Assembly: GCF_018449655.1 (NCBI RefSeq)
Contig: NZ_JAAVUX010000006.1
Location: 62,001-126,000, forward strand
DNA: 64,000 bases
Origin: Pseudomonas sp. dw_358
GTDB taxonomy: Bacteria > Pseudomonadota > Gammaproteobacteria > Pseudomonadales > Pseudomonadaceae
Direction of reading: 5' to 3'
The position numbers were made by a program, and so were the translations under genes. Below are positions 38,585 to 47,563 of the stretch, piece by piece; positions within the stretch are counted from its first letter, which is position 1; each line of letters begins with the position of its first letter. Below the pieces are notes generated by a model. The model made no database searches. It had not been told where the DNA came from and worked only from the letters and a program-made list of their open reading frames with translations.

Positions 38585-39352
38585 CTACGGCGGTGTGGGG
38601 GAGTCAGCCAGCGGTACGGCCATCGCCACCTCGCTCAACCGCGCGCCATACGGCCCGAAACTGCGCTCCACTATCCGAGTTTCCTCCTGCGTCTGTATCA
38701 CCACCGTACTGGCCCGTGTGCCGTAATGGGGGCTGGCGATGAACACGCTGGACAACAGCCGCTCGGTCGCCAGGCCCACGCCGGTCTCGGGTAATTCGCC
38801 GTCTATCGCCGGAGCAGGATCGGCCAGCAGCGTCATCAGCGACTTGACGCTGTAGTCCTCCAACTGGTCCGCCAGCGCCTGGCGTGCCTTGACCAGCTTG
38901 GGCCACGGCGTATCCAGCCCCGCGTTGGACAGGCCGTATACACCCTGCGGCAAGGTTCTGGCGGCCGCTGAAGAGCTGCAATAGACCAGGCGCCGGCCGT
39001 CTCCGAGCAGCAGATTGAAGCCGGCATACTCACCGCCAAGCCGGGCAACCTCGGTGAGGTATTCATCCGTTGTCTGCGTCCCCTGCACAAAGCCCGCCAC
39101 CAGTTCACCCCGCGAGCGCAGCGCCGCTGGCTGCCCCGGCTGGCGGATATTGGTCAGCGCCGCAAAGCGCCCTGCGGGGCCCAACCCCAGCCAGGTGCCC
39201 CCGGCTTCGAGATCGCGGCCGGCGACAATTTGTGCGAAATCATCCCAGCGCGCCAAGGGCTGGGTTGGGCGGGCATAGAATTCATCGCGGTTGGCCGCCA
39301 CGATCAGCGGCTGGGCATGCCCCGGCCGCCAGGCAAATACAATCAGGCACAT
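38585..39352 (-). CDS. NRDE (TANGO2-like) family protein
   Basis: 255 residues beginning MCLIVFAWRPGHAQPLIVAANRDEFYARPT: Cys2 would be the N-terminal nucleophile, followed by the NRDE motif that names the family. GTWLGLGPAGRFAALTNIRQP and YGLSNAGLDTPWPKL are further marks. The eukaryotic relative TANGO2 has been linked to heme or lipid handling; bacterial function is open. The start at 39352 is preferred over 39388, because an N-terminal Cys after Met is expected. It converges on ptsP with 15 bp between stops. Confidence 0.85.
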   Translation of the reverse strand: MCLIVFAWRPGHAQPLIVAANRDEFYARPTQPLARWDDFAQIVAGRDLEAGGTWLGLGPAGRFAALTNIRQPGQPAALRSRGELVAGFVQGTQTTDEYLTEVARLGGEYAGFNLLLGDGRRLVYCSSSAAARTLPQGVYGLSNAGLDTPWPKLVKARQALADQLEDYSVKSLMTLLADPAPAIDGELPETGVGLATERLLSSVFIASPHYGTRASTVVIQTQEETRIVERSFGPYGARLSEVAMAVPLADSPTPP

Positions 39353-39583
39353 GGAATAATCCCGGTGATCAAGTCGCACTTTACCCATTCACTCATCGCT
39401 TCGGGTAGGGTCAGGCGCCGGGTTGCGTTAACATGCTGCGCAAATTGCCTGCGCAGATGGCACAGGTTTCATCGTGGGCTGCTGGTATCTTCGATTTCCA
39501 GTCGCCATAGTTCGGATCTTTTTTGGCAGGGCATTGCCCTACCAGTCTCTGATTGCCCGTTTCGTGCTCGTTAAGGAGTCGCA

Positions 39584-40393
39584 ATGCTGCCTTACCCGCA
39601 GATTGACCCGGTGGCCGTTGCCATCGGCCCCCTGCAAATCCATTGGTACGGTTTGATGTACCTGATCGGCATCGGCAGCGCCTGGCTGCTGGCCTCGCGG
39701 CGCCTCAACGATTTCGATCCGACCTGGACCAAGGAAAAGCTCTCGGACATGGTGTTCTGGTGCGCCATGGGGGTCATTGTCGGGGGCAGGCTGGGGTATG
39801 TGCTGTTTTATGACCTGCCGGCCTATGTGGCCAACCCATTCCTGATTTTCGAAGTGTGGAAAGGCGGCATGGCGTTCCATGGCGGCTTCATCGGGGTCAT
39901 GGTCGCCACCTGGTGGTTTGGCCGTCGCAACGGTAAATCCCTCTTTCAGTTGCTCGACTTCATCGCGCCCTTTGTACCGATCGGCCTGGGCGCGGGGCGT
40001 ATCGGCAACTTCATCAACGCCGAACTGTGGGGCAAGCCGACGGATCTGCCGTGGGCCATGGTATTCCCGCCGTTCAGCGATCCCGCACAATTGCCACGTC
40101 ACCCGTCCCAGCTCTATCAGTTCGCGCTGGAAGGCGTGGCGTTGTTTGTGATCCTGTGGTTCTTCTCGCGCAAGCCACGCCCGACCATGGCCGTTTCCGG
40201 CATGTTCGCCCTGTTCTACGGGATTTTTCGCTTCCTGGTGGAGTTCGTCCGGGTCCCCGATGCCCAGTTGGGCTACCTGGCGTGGGGCTGGGTCACCATG
40301 GGCCAGATTCTTTCGTTGCCGATGATCATCGTGGGCATCGTGCTGCTGTGGCTCGCCTATCACAAGAAGCAGCCAGCGGTACAAACCTCCTGA
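39584..40393 (+). CDS. lgt: Prolipoprotein diacylglyceryl transferase Lgt
   Basis: 269-residue inner-membrane enzyme adding diacylglycerol from phosphatidylglycerol to the lipobox Cys, the first step of lipoprotein maturation. The Lgt signature [25 protein letters not shown] is intact, with HGGFIGVM and [12 protein letters not shown] (essential His and Arg regions). About seven helices. TAAGGAGTCGCA gives a strong ribosome-binding site. Lgt-thyA order (18-bp gap) is conserved in gamma-proteobacteria. Confidence 0.95.
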   Translation: MLPYPQIDPVAVAIGPLQIHWYGLMYLIGIGSAWLLASRRLNDFDPTWTKEKLSDMVFWCAMGVIVGGRLGYVLFYDLPAYVANPFLIFEVWKGGMAFHGGFIGVMVATWWFGRRNGKSLFQLLDFIAPFVPIGLGAGRIGNFINAELWGKPTDLPWAMVFPPFSDPAQLPRHPSQLYQFALEGVALFVILWFFSRKPRPTMAVSGMFALFYGIFRFLVEFVRVPDAQLGYLAWGWVTMGQILSLPMIIVGIVLLWLAYHKKQPAVQTS

Positions 40394-40410
40394 CAGCGCG
40401 GAGCTGAGCC

Positions 40411-41382
40411 ATGAAGCAATACCTCGATCTGGTCGCCGACGTCATCAAGAATGGCAGCGTGCAAGCGAACCGCACCGGCGTGAAGACCATCAGCCTGCCG
40501 GGTGCCATGTTGCGCTTCGATCTGCAGCAGGGCTTTCCGGCCATCACCACCCGCCGACTGGCCTTCAAGTCGGCCATCGGCGAATTGGTGGGGTTCCTGC
40601 GTGGCGTCAACAACGCCGCCGAGTTCCGCGAGCTTGGCTGCAGGGTCTGGGACCAGAACGCCAACGAAAACCAGCAGTGGCTGAACAACCCCTTCCGTCA
40701 GGGTACCGATGACCTGGGCGAGATCTACGGCGTGCAATGGCGTCAGTGGCCGGCCTACAAGCGCATCGCCGCCAGCAATACCGCGGCCATCGAGCTGTGC
40801 CTGAGCCAGGGCTACGTGCAGCTGGCCGCCGCCGAGGAAGACGGCGAAGCCTTTGTCGTGCTGTACAAGGCCATCGACCAGATCCGCCAGTGCGTGGACA
40901 CCATCATCAAGGATCCAGGCAGCCGGCGTATACTGTTCCACGGCTGGAACTGCGCGCAGCTGGACGAAATGGCCCTGCCTCCCTGCCACTTGCTTTACCA
41001 GTTCCACCCCAACCCGGAAACTCGCGAAATCTCGTTGACGCTGTACATCCGCTCCAATGATCTGGGCCTGGGCACGCCGTTCAACCTCACCGAAGGCGCA
41101 GCCTTGCTGTCGCTGATCGGGCGCCTGACGGGCTACACACCGCGCTGGTTCACCTATTTCATTGGTGACGCCCACGTGTACGAGAATCACTTGGCCATGC
41201 TCACCGAGCAACTGGACCGCGAACCGTTTCCGGCGCCTCGACTGGTGATTTCTGATCGCGTGCCGGAGTTTGCCAAGACCGGTGTGTACCAGCCGGAGTG
41301 GATGGAATTGATCGAACCGAGTGATTTTGTGCTGGAAGGCTATGAGCACCATCCGCCGCTGACGGCGCCGATGGCCGTTTGA
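40411..41382 (+). CDS. thyA: Thymidylate synthase ThyA
   Basis: 323-residue enzyme making dTMP from dUMP and methylene-THF. The catalytic Cys192 is in [12 protein letters not shown], the phosphate Arg pair in [13 protein letters not shown], and [10 protein letters not shown] and GDAHVYENH are typical. It is about 60 residues longer than E. coli ThyA (264): extra segments follow Trp80 ([14 protein letters not shown]) and WRQWPA (about residues 116-153), a form also known from other pseudomonads and lactobacilli. It works with FolA (47.0 kb), which recycles dihydrofolate. Probably co-transcribed with lgt. Confidence 0.94.
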   Translation: MKQYLDLVADVIKNGSVQANRTGVKTISLPGAMLRFDLQQGFPAITTRRLAFKSAIGELVGFLRGVNNAAEFRELGCRVWDQNANENQQWLNNPFRQGTDDLGEIYGVQWRQWPAYKRIAASNTAAIELCLSQGYVQLAAAEEDGEAFVVLYKAIDQIRQCVDTIIKDPGSRRILFHGWNCAQLDEMALPPCHLLYQFHPNPETREISLTLYIRSNDLGLGTPFNLTEGAALLSLIGRLTGYTPRWFTYFIGDAHVYENHLAMLTEQLDREPFPAPRLVISDRVPEFAKTGVYQPEWMELIEPSDFVLEGYEHHPPLTAPMAV

Positions 41383-41402
41383 CCTTTCAGGGCTGCGGGC
41401 AC

Positions 41403-41852
41403 TCAGTGCCCATGGCTTCTGCCCACATGGGAATGCTCCCCTCCCGGGGCTGTCACCGCACCGCTGATTTCCAGCTGCTGAATGATCCCGCAAGTTTCCT
41501 CGGTGCCCGCCGCTGCGCATTTGTCTCGCAGTTCCAGCAGCTGTGTCTGCAACGCCGTCAATCCTTCGATCCGCAGTTTCACGTGCTCGATGTGCTCGTC
41601 GATCAGTGCGTTGACGCTTTGGCACTGGTCGTCGGGCAGGTCGCGCAGGGTCAGCAGGCTGCGGATCTCGTCGAGGGTCATGTCCAGGGTGCGGCAGTTG
41701 CGGATGAAGGTCAGCCGCTCGACGTGGGCCTGGGTGTACAGCCGGTAGTTGCCGTCGGTGCGGGCAGGGGCGGGCAGCAGTTGCTCGCGCTCGTAGTAGC
41801 GGATGGTTTCGACCTGGCAGTCGGTGGCCTTGGCCAATTCTCCAATTTTCAT
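41403..41852 (-). CDS. cadR: MerR-family cadmium/lead-responsive regulator CadR
   Basis: 149-residue activator. N-terminal HTH: MKIGELAKATDCQVETIRYYEREQLLPAPART, then the dimer coiled coil. Metal-site cysteines are in FIRNCRTL, RDKCAAAG and EETCGII, and a His-rich tail HSHVGRSHGH is typical of Pseudomonas CadR. It should bind the operator at 41894-41914 and activate cadA on Cd(II). The start at 41852 is preferred over 41930, which would lie beyond the operator. Divergent from cadA. Confidence 0.92.
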   Translation of the reverse strand: MKIGELAKATDCQVETIRYYEREQLLPAPARTDGNYRLYTQAHVERLTFIRNCRTLDMTLDEIRSLLTLRDLPDDQCQSVNALIDEHIEHVKLRIEGLTALQTQLLELRDKCAAAGTEETCGIIQQLEISGAVTAPGGEHSHVGRSHGH

Positions 41853-41890
41853 GGCGAACGCTCGAAATGGTTTTATGAGGGTAATGAGGC

Positions 41891-41922
41891 TTGACCCTAT
41901 AGTGGCTACAGGGTGTTCACTT
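41891..41922 (+). promoter_or_regulatory. CadR operator/cadA promoter
   Basis: ACCCTATAG (41894-41902), TGG, CTACAGGGT (41906-41914): a 9-bp dyad with one mismatch. It overlaps a -35 box TTGACC (41891-41896) and leaves an over-long spacer before a weak -10 near 41917. This is the layout MerR proteins act on by underwinding the promoter. Confidence 0.85.
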
Positions 41923-41949
41923 GGCAACACGCTCTTTCAGGACGCACCC

Positions 41950-44163
41950 ATGTATCGCCTCCATCGCCAAGACGACCACGACTCGCACGCCCACTCCCCG
42001 TTAGCGCACAAGCATGATCATTGCTGTGCGGGCAGTGCGGTCGCGGCTGACATCAAGTTGGCCGAGGCCAGCGCCCATGCGCGGTTGAGTCGCTTCCGGA
42101 TCGAGGCCATGGATTGCCCCACCGAGCAGACGCTGATCCAGAACAAGCTGGCCAAGTTGGCGGGTATCGAGCAGTTGGAGTTCAACCTGATCAATCGCGT
42201 ACTGGGTGTGCGTCATGTGCTGGACAGTACGGCGCCCATCGAACAGGCCATTGCTTCATTGGGCATGACGGCCGTGGACATGGACGTCGATTCGGCTGAG
42301 CCGCCCATCGCTGCCGGGCCTGTATCGCGCTGGCCGTTGTGGGTGTCCGGGGTGATGGCGGTGGCTGCCGAAGTGTTGCACTTTTCCGGCCACGCGCCCG
42401 GTTGGCTGATCGCTTCGGTGGCGCTTGTCTCTATCGCCATGGGCGGTCTGGGTACCTACAAGAAGGGCTGGATTGCTCTTAAACACTGGAACCTGAACAT
42501 CAACGCGCTGATGAGCATTGCCGTGACGGGTGCGGTCCTGATCGGCCAGTGGCCCGAAGCGGCGATGGTGATGTTCCTGTTCACTGTGGCCGAACTGATC
42601 GAGGCGCGCTCGCTGGCTCGGGCGCGGGATGCCATCGGCGGCTTGATGCAGCTGGCACCTGACCTGGCCACTGTCCGCGAGGCCGATGGACAATGGCGGG
42701 AAGTGGCTGCAGATGCCGTGGTGCCCGGGAAAATCGTCCGGGTGCGTCCCGGGGAGCGGATCGCGCTGGATGGCGAGGTTATCAGTGGACAGTCCACTGT
42801 CGATCAGGCGGCGATCACCGGCGAAAGCCTGCCGGTCGAAAAAGCCCTGGGCGATCCGGTGTTTGCCGGGACATTGAATCAAGTGGGCTCGCTGGACATC
42901 CGTGTCACGGCGGCGGCGGGGCAGTCGACCCTGGCGCGCATCATTCAAGCTGTCGAGCAAGCGCAGGGCGCGAAAGCGCCTACGCAACGTTTTGTCGATC
43001 AATTTTCGCGGGTCTACACACCGCTGGTGTTCGTCCTCGCGCTGGCCGTTGCGCTGGTACCGCCGCTGCTGGGCGCAGCCTGGTTCGACTGGGTCTATCG
43101 AGCCTTGGTGTTATTGGTCGTGGCTTGTCCCTGCGCGCTGGTGATCTCCACCCCGGTGACCCTGGTCAGCGGGCTGGCAGCGGCGGCGCGCAAAGGCATT
43201 CTGGTCAAGGGTGGGGCTTATCTGGAAAGCGGGCACAGGTTACGACTGATCGCTCTCGACAAGACTGGCACGCTGACTCATGGCAAGCCCGTACAGACTG
43301 ACTTTGAAGTGCTGGGCAGTGCTGATGCCACTCAGGCTGCCACAGTCGCCGCCAGCTTGGCCGCGCGCTCGGACCACCCGGTATCCAAAGCCATCGCTCA
43401 GGCCAATCGCCAAGGCTTGGCGGAAGTCGAGCAGTTCCAGGCGATGCCCGGCCGTGGCGTGCGGGGGGAAGTGGCGGGCCAGGTCTATCACCTGGGCAAT
43501 CAGCGGCTGGCTGAAGAGTTGGGCGGGCTGAGCCCGGCGGCCAGGCAGCGGCTGGACGCGCTGGAGCGCGAAGGCAAGTCGGCGGTGGTGCTGCTTTCGG
43601 GCAATGCGGCATTGGCGCTGATCGCCGTGGCCGATACCCTCAAGGACAGCAGCCGCGAGGCCATCGCCCAGCTTCACGCCATGGGCATCCAGACGCTGAT
43701 GCTGACGGGCGACAATGCCCACACCGCGCAGGCCATCGCAGTTCAGGTCGGCATCGACGAAGCGCGCGGCAACCTGTTGCCGGCCGACAAACTGGCTGCT
43801 ATCGAAGCTTTGGAAAGCCAAGGGCAATCCGTTGGCATGGTCGGCGACGGCATCAACGATGCCCCGGCGCTGGCGCGGGCGAGCATCGGTTTTGCCATGG
43901 GCGCGGCGGGCAGCCATACCGCCATCGAAACCGCCGATGTCGCGTTGATGGACGATGATCTCCGCAAGTTGCCAACTTTTATTCAGCTGTCGCGGCAGAC
44001 TCGGGCAATTCTGATTCAGAACATCGGCCTGGCGCTGGTGGTCAAGGCGGTGTTTCTGGCGATGACCTTTGCCGGGATGGCGACCCTGTGGATGGCGGTG
44101 TTTGCCGACATGGGCGTGAGCTTGCTGGTGGTGTTCAACGGGTTGCGGTTGTTGCGCGTGTAG
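41950..44163 (+). CDS. cadA: Cd/Zn/Pb-exporting P1B-type ATPase CadA
   Basis: 737-residue heavy-metal export pump. The N-terminus is His-rich (HDSHAHSPLAHKHDHCC, residues 10-26), followed by an HMA-like domain with DCPTE (55-59), usual in Zn/Cd pumps. CPC (393-395) marks the membrane metal site, Asp437 in DKTGT is phosphorylated, and MLTGDN and GDGINDAPAL complete the ATPase. The start at 41950 is preferred; the frame is open upstream to 41803, within cadR. Expression depends on CadR. Zn and Pb are likely additional substrates. Confidence 0.93.
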   Translation: MYRLHRQDDHDSHAHSPLAHKHDHCCAGSAVAADIKLAEASAHARLSRFRIEAMDCPTEQTLIQNKLAKLAGIEQLEFNLINRVLGVRHVLDSTAPIEQAIASLGMTAVDMDVDSAEPPIAAGPVSRWPLWVSGVMAVAAEVLHFSGHAPGWLIASVALVSIAMGGLGTYKKGWIALKHWNLNINALMSIAVTGAVLIGQWPEAAMVMFLFTVAELIEARSLARARDAIGGLMQLAPDLATVREADGQWREVAADAVVPGKIVRVRPGERIALDGEVISGQSTVDQAAITGESLPVEKALGDPVFAGTLNQVGSLDIRVTAAAGQSTLARIIQAVEQAQGAKAPTQRFVDQFSRVYTPLVFVLALAVALVPPLLGAAWFDWVYRALVLLVVACPCALVISTPVTLVSGLAAAARKGILVKGGAYLESGHRLRLIALDKTGTLTHGKPVQTDFEVLGSADATQAATVAASLAARSDHPVSKAIAQANRQGLAEVEQFQAMPGRGVRGEVAGQVYHLGNQRLAEELGGLSPAARQRLDALEREGKSAVVLLSGNAALALIAVADTLKDSSREAIAQLHAMGIQTLMLTGDNAHTAQAIAVQVGIDEARGNLLPADKLAAIEALESQGQSVGMVGDGINDAPALARASIGFAMGAAGSHTAIETADVALMDDDLRKLPTFIQLSRQTRAILIQNIGLALVVKAVFLAMTFAGMATLWMAVFADMGVSLLVVFNGLRLLRV

Positions 44164-44172
44164 AACAGAGCC

Positions 44173-45531
44173 TCACAACACCTGCGCCAAGGCTTCGATT
44201 TGCTCCTCTCGCTCGACCTGCCCCAACCGCTTGTGCCCATTCAAGGACGACCACTGCGGATAAGCCCGCGCCCTGACCAGCGCTGCCGGCAGCTTGCCCT
44301 CACGCCAGCTCTTGTCTTGAGCTGCATCCACCTGAATGCTGTCCATGGCGGCATGCCCGCGCCGTTCCAAAGCGGCGATGAGCAAACGTTGACGCAGTGC
44401 CAGCAGCCGTAACACGTTGTCGTCTACGCTCAATTCGCGCTCACCCTTGAGCTTGGCCAATAGCCGGCCACCATAACCCCGTGCCGTCTGCAAGGCACCG
44501 CCGGCAATGGCGCCGGCCAGCGCAGCCAGGCCCAGGGTCACGCCACCCACCAACAGGTCGACGCCTGCTCCGGCCGCCGCACCTGCCGCGATGCCGCTGC
44601 CGACCTTTACCCCGAGCTGCTTGAGGGTCTGCGGGTGGAACAGATCATCGCCCCAGCGGCCGTCGCTCAAAGGCAGGTCACTGGTGCTGGCGTCTTCGCG
44701 ACGAAAGCCATACAGCTTGAGCAACGTCTGCACGCAGCTTTGTTCACGTTGGCGCACGGCCTGGCGCAGGTCCTCGACAGCGGTCAAGGCGATATCGCGA
44801 GCCACGCTGCGTCGGCCCGCCGCGCAATCGATCAGCAACTCGGCAATCAGCCGGCGCGCGGCCTGGCGGCACAGCAGGCGCTGCTGGGCCTGATCATCGA
44901 TCAAGCGTTGCAGAGCAGGCCGCGAGTGCTCCAGCAACAAGGCCAGACTTTGATAAAGCCGTTCCTCGCCATCCTCCGGCGGCGCAACACTATCAAAGCG
45001 CACCAGCGCATGCAGGCCGAGGCGGGCCAAGGCCTGGCGCCACTCGTGCTCGCGGTGCGCGCTGGCGCTGACGAAGTTCAGTACCGGTAGCAGCGGTCGC
45101 CCACAGCTGGCCAGGATCTCCAATTCGTCGCGGTATTTGGCCAGCACGGGCTCTCGCGCATCAATCACGTACAGCCCGGCGTCCGAGGCAAGCAACTGAC
45201 GCAAGACCTTGGCTTCCTGTTCGAAACGCTGCCGGGCTTCAGTGCCTTCCAGAAAGCGCGCCACCTGCGCCGGCCCGTCAAGGCGTTCCCCCGGGCGCTC
45301 CAGTCGCTCGAAAAACTCCAGCAACGCGATGGCATCTTCCATGCCGGGCGTGTCGTAGAGCTCCAGGAGCGCTTCGCCGTCGACCGACAGCCGGGCGCCT
45401 TCGACATGCCGGGTGGTGCTGGGGCGATGAGAGACTTCACCGAAACCGATGTCACGGGTGAGGGTGCGCAGCAGCGAAGTTTTGCCCACGTTGGTATGGC
45501 CTACCACGGCCAGTTTCAGGGGTTTAGTCAT
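44173..45531 (-). CDS. Dynamin/Era-like GTPase with DUF3482 domain
   Basis: 452 residues. GTPase domain: G1 GHTNVGKTS (11-19), G3 DTPG (60-63), but the G4 motif is unusual, NFVS instead of NKxD, so guanine choice is uncertain. After a helical region comes a Gly/Ala-rich hydrophobic segment (about 308-345: VGSGIAAGAAAGAGVDLLVGG...), likely membrane-inserting, then a charged tail. The start at 45531 has GGAG eight bases upstream; ATG 45537 has no spacing. It overlaps the preceding DUF2868 gene by 8 bp, so the two are translated together. Function unknown; membrane remodelling or a stress role is conceivable. Confidence 0.82.
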   Translation of the reverse strand: MTKPLKLAVVGHTNVGKTSLLRTLTRDIGFGEVSHRPSTTRHVEGARLSVDGEALLELYDTPGMEDAIALLEFFERLERPGERLDGPAQVARFLEGTEARQRFEQEAKVLRQLLASDAGLYVIDAREPVLAKYRDELEILASCGRPLLPVLNFVSASAHREHEWRQALARLGLHALVRFDSVAPPEDGEERLYQSLALLLEHSRPALQRLIDDQAQQRLLCRQAARRLIAELLIDCAAGRRSVARDIALTAVEDLRQAVRQREQSCVQTLLKLYGFRREDASTSDLPLSDGRWGDDLFHPQTLKQLGVKVGSGIAAGAAAGAGVDLLVGGVTLGLAALAGAIAGGALQTARGYGGRLLAKLKGERELSVDDNVLRLLALRQRLLIAALERRGHAAMDSIQVDAAQDKSWREGKLPAALVRARAYPQWSSLNGHKRLGQVEREEQIEALAQVL

Positions 45532-46897
45532 GGCCATGCTCCAGCCAGCTCAGGGCGCCGTGGTCACTGACCGGCAGTTGCAAGGGTGCCAAGGCTTCAT
45601 GCCAGGCACTCAGGCGGCGGTCATCCAGCGCCTGGCCATGGGGCGCCTGCAATAGCCAGATCCGGGTGTTGGCGGCGCAGCGGGAGAGTTCGGCGATCAA
45701 TGCAACGCTGCCACGGTCAGGCGAACGCAGTGGGTCGCAGGCGATCAACAGGCGGGCGGCGGGAAAGTGGGCCAGTTGTTCCAGCAGGCGCCGACGGGAT
45801 TCACGGTTGTCGAGTAAGCCACCATGGCTGACCGAAGTGGGTAATGACGGCGGCCATGGGCGCTGATCGTCCAGCTCCAGACCCACCAGCACGGCGCTTT
45901 CGCTTGAGTGAGCAGGCGCGAGGGCAATGGCCTCTGGCAGCGAGTCTGGCGCAGCATCGCTGACGCCCAGACGCTCACTGCTGGGCATGAGCAGGGCCCT
46001 GAGGGCGCTGTAGTCAGCCATGTCCAACCCAAGCCGGGTCCGGCCGTGGCGCCAGCGCATCAGGCAGAATGTCGCCAGCAGCAGGCGTGGGCCGATGCCA
46101 TACACTGCCAGCACCCCGACCAGCCATCCGGCCCAGGCCTGTCGCGCGCTGTCGACGTCCAAGGCCACGCCACCGCTGGAGGCGATCATGGCGGTGTCTG
46201 GCACGGTGAAGCCGAGCAAAGCGGGCAGGGCGCTCAACACCTCGGTCAAGCGAATAAAGCTGTCGGCGCCGAGAATGGTGGTTTCCCAGACAAAGCCGTA
46301 GCGACGAGTGGCCAACAACAGCAACACGATCACCAGTGCGCTCAGCAAGGCCACCAGCCACAAACTGTGCACCAGCAAACCCAGGATCCAGCGGTTGAGC
46401 CGCCGGCGCTGCAACAACAGCACGATCGCCGGGGCCAGATGGGCGGCCTGGGCATCGCGCGCCAGCTTTTCACTCAGCCACCACCACAGCCGTCCAAGCC
46501 CGGCCGTCTGGCCGCCAGCCAGCAGCAAGCCCCCCAGCCAGCCGAGCAGCATGAGCAGATCCAGCCCGAGCAGGCTGCCCAGTGCCCAGAACACATTGAC
46601 CGGTGCGCTCGCGTCGCCCAGCGCTGCGAAGCCCAGGCCGGCGCCGCTGAGCACGGCGAACACCAGCAGCACCAGCACCGCCAGCCGCGCACCCTGCTGC
46701 CAGTGCTTGAGGGCGACGAGCAAGCCGTTGTGCTCCGCCAGCCAGAGTGCGCGATTGATGATGCGCTGGCCCAGATCGCCGCCCTGTGCGCGGGCCAGAC
46801 GATTGGCCTCGCTATCGTCGAGCGCGCCGGCATGGCTCTCACGCAGGCGTACAGCTTCGGTCAACCAGAGTTTTTCCAAGGCGCTGGGCGTCGTCAC
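45524..46897 (-). CDS. Membrane protein, DUF2868 family
   Basis: 457 residues. N-terminal polar region, then four to five hydrophobic segments (ARLAVLVLLVFAVLSGAGLGFAAL; LGSLLGLDLLMLLGWLGGLLLAGG; ILGLLVHSLWLVALLSALVIVLLLLAT; LVGVLAVYGIGPRLLLATFCLM), and a soluble C-terminal domain of about 170 residues (SAVLVGLELDDQRPWPPSL..., LLIACDPLRSPDRGSVALIAELSR). It is always seen with a DUF3482 GTPase in genomes I recall, here overlapping by 8 bp. The partner relation is supported by this overlap; the function is unknown. Confidence 0.8.
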   Translation of the reverse strand: MTTPSALEKLWLTEAVRLRESHAGALDDSEANRLARAQGGDLGQRIINRALWLAEHNGLLVALKHWQQGARLAVLVLLVFAVLSGAGLGFAALGDASAPVNVFWALGSLLGLDLLMLLGWLGGLLLAGGQTAGLGRLWWWLSEKLARDAQAAHLAPAIVLLLQRRRLNRWILGLLVHSLWLVALLSALVIVLLLLATRRYGFVWETTILGADSFIRLTEVLSALPALLGFTVPDTAMIASSGGVALDVDSARQAWAGWLVGVLAVYGIGPRLLLATFCLMRWRHGRTRLGLDMADYSALRALLMPSSERLGVSDAAPDSLPEAIALAPAHSSESAVLVGLELDDQRPWPPSLPTSVSHGGLLDNRESRRRLLEQLAHFPAARLLIACDPLRSPDRGSVALIAELSRCAANTRIWLLQAPHGQALDDRRLSAWHEALAPLQLPVSDHGALSWLEHGHD

Positions 46898-46962
46898 ACG
46901 GGGCTCCGTCGGCTAAGTCAGCGCTGAGCATAACCCATGGCGGCTCTGCTATTCTGCCGCCC

Positions 46963-47481
46963 ATGAAGACATCACTCCCCCTCAGCCTGATCGCGGCGCT
47001 TGGCGACAATCGCGTGATCGGCATCGATAACCGCATGCCCTGGCACCTGCCGGGGGATTTCAAATATTTCAAGGCCATCACCTTGGGCAAGCCTATCGTC
47101 ATGGGCCGCAAGACCTGGGATTCGCTGGGCCGGCCGCTGCCGGGTCGTCTGAATCTGGTGGTCAGTCGCCAGGCAGGCTTGCAGCTGGAAGGTGCCGAGG
47201 TATTCGCTTCGCTGGGGGCGGCCCTGCAACGCGCCGACGTCTGGGCGCGAGAGCAGGGCGTGGATGAGGTCATGCTGATCGGCGGCGCCCAGCTCTATGA
47301 ATCGAGCCTGCCCCAGGCAGACCGCCTGTACCTGACCCGTGTCGAGCTGAGTCCGCAGGGCGACGCCTGGTTTCCCGAAGTGGACCTTGCGCAGTGGGCG
47401 CTGGTGTCCAGCGTGGCGAATCCGGCCATCGAGGGCAAGCCGGCGTACCACTTTGAAGTATGGGAGCGCGTTCAGGCGTGA
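46963..47481 (+). CDS. folA: Dihydrofolate reductase FolA
   Basis: 172-residue NADPH-dependent enzyme reducing dihydrofolate to tetrahydrofolate. Asp32 in DNRMPWHLPGDFKYFK is the catalytic acid. VMGRKTWDSLGRPLPGRLNLVVSR and VMLIGGAQLYESSLPQADRLYLTRVE are the NADPH-site stretches. The start at 46963 is preferred (MKTSLPLSLIAALGDN); the frame runs far upstream over the divergent DUF2868 gene. It regenerates folate used by ThyA. Confidence 0.95.
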   Translation: MKTSLPLSLIAALGDNRVIGIDNRMPWHLPGDFKYFKAITLGKPIVMGRKTWDSLGRPLPGRLNLVVSRQAGLQLEGAEVFASLGAALQRADVWAREQGVDEVMLIGGAQLYESSLPQADRLYLTRVELSPQGDAWFPEVDLAQWALVSSVANPAIEGKPAYHFEVWERVQA

Positions 47482-47563
47482 TCAGGACAGAGTTTGTCGT
47501 CAACAGACGCGATTTGTCATAACTATTTGCTAGCGTCATGGATCATCTCAGGGAGATCCGTCC

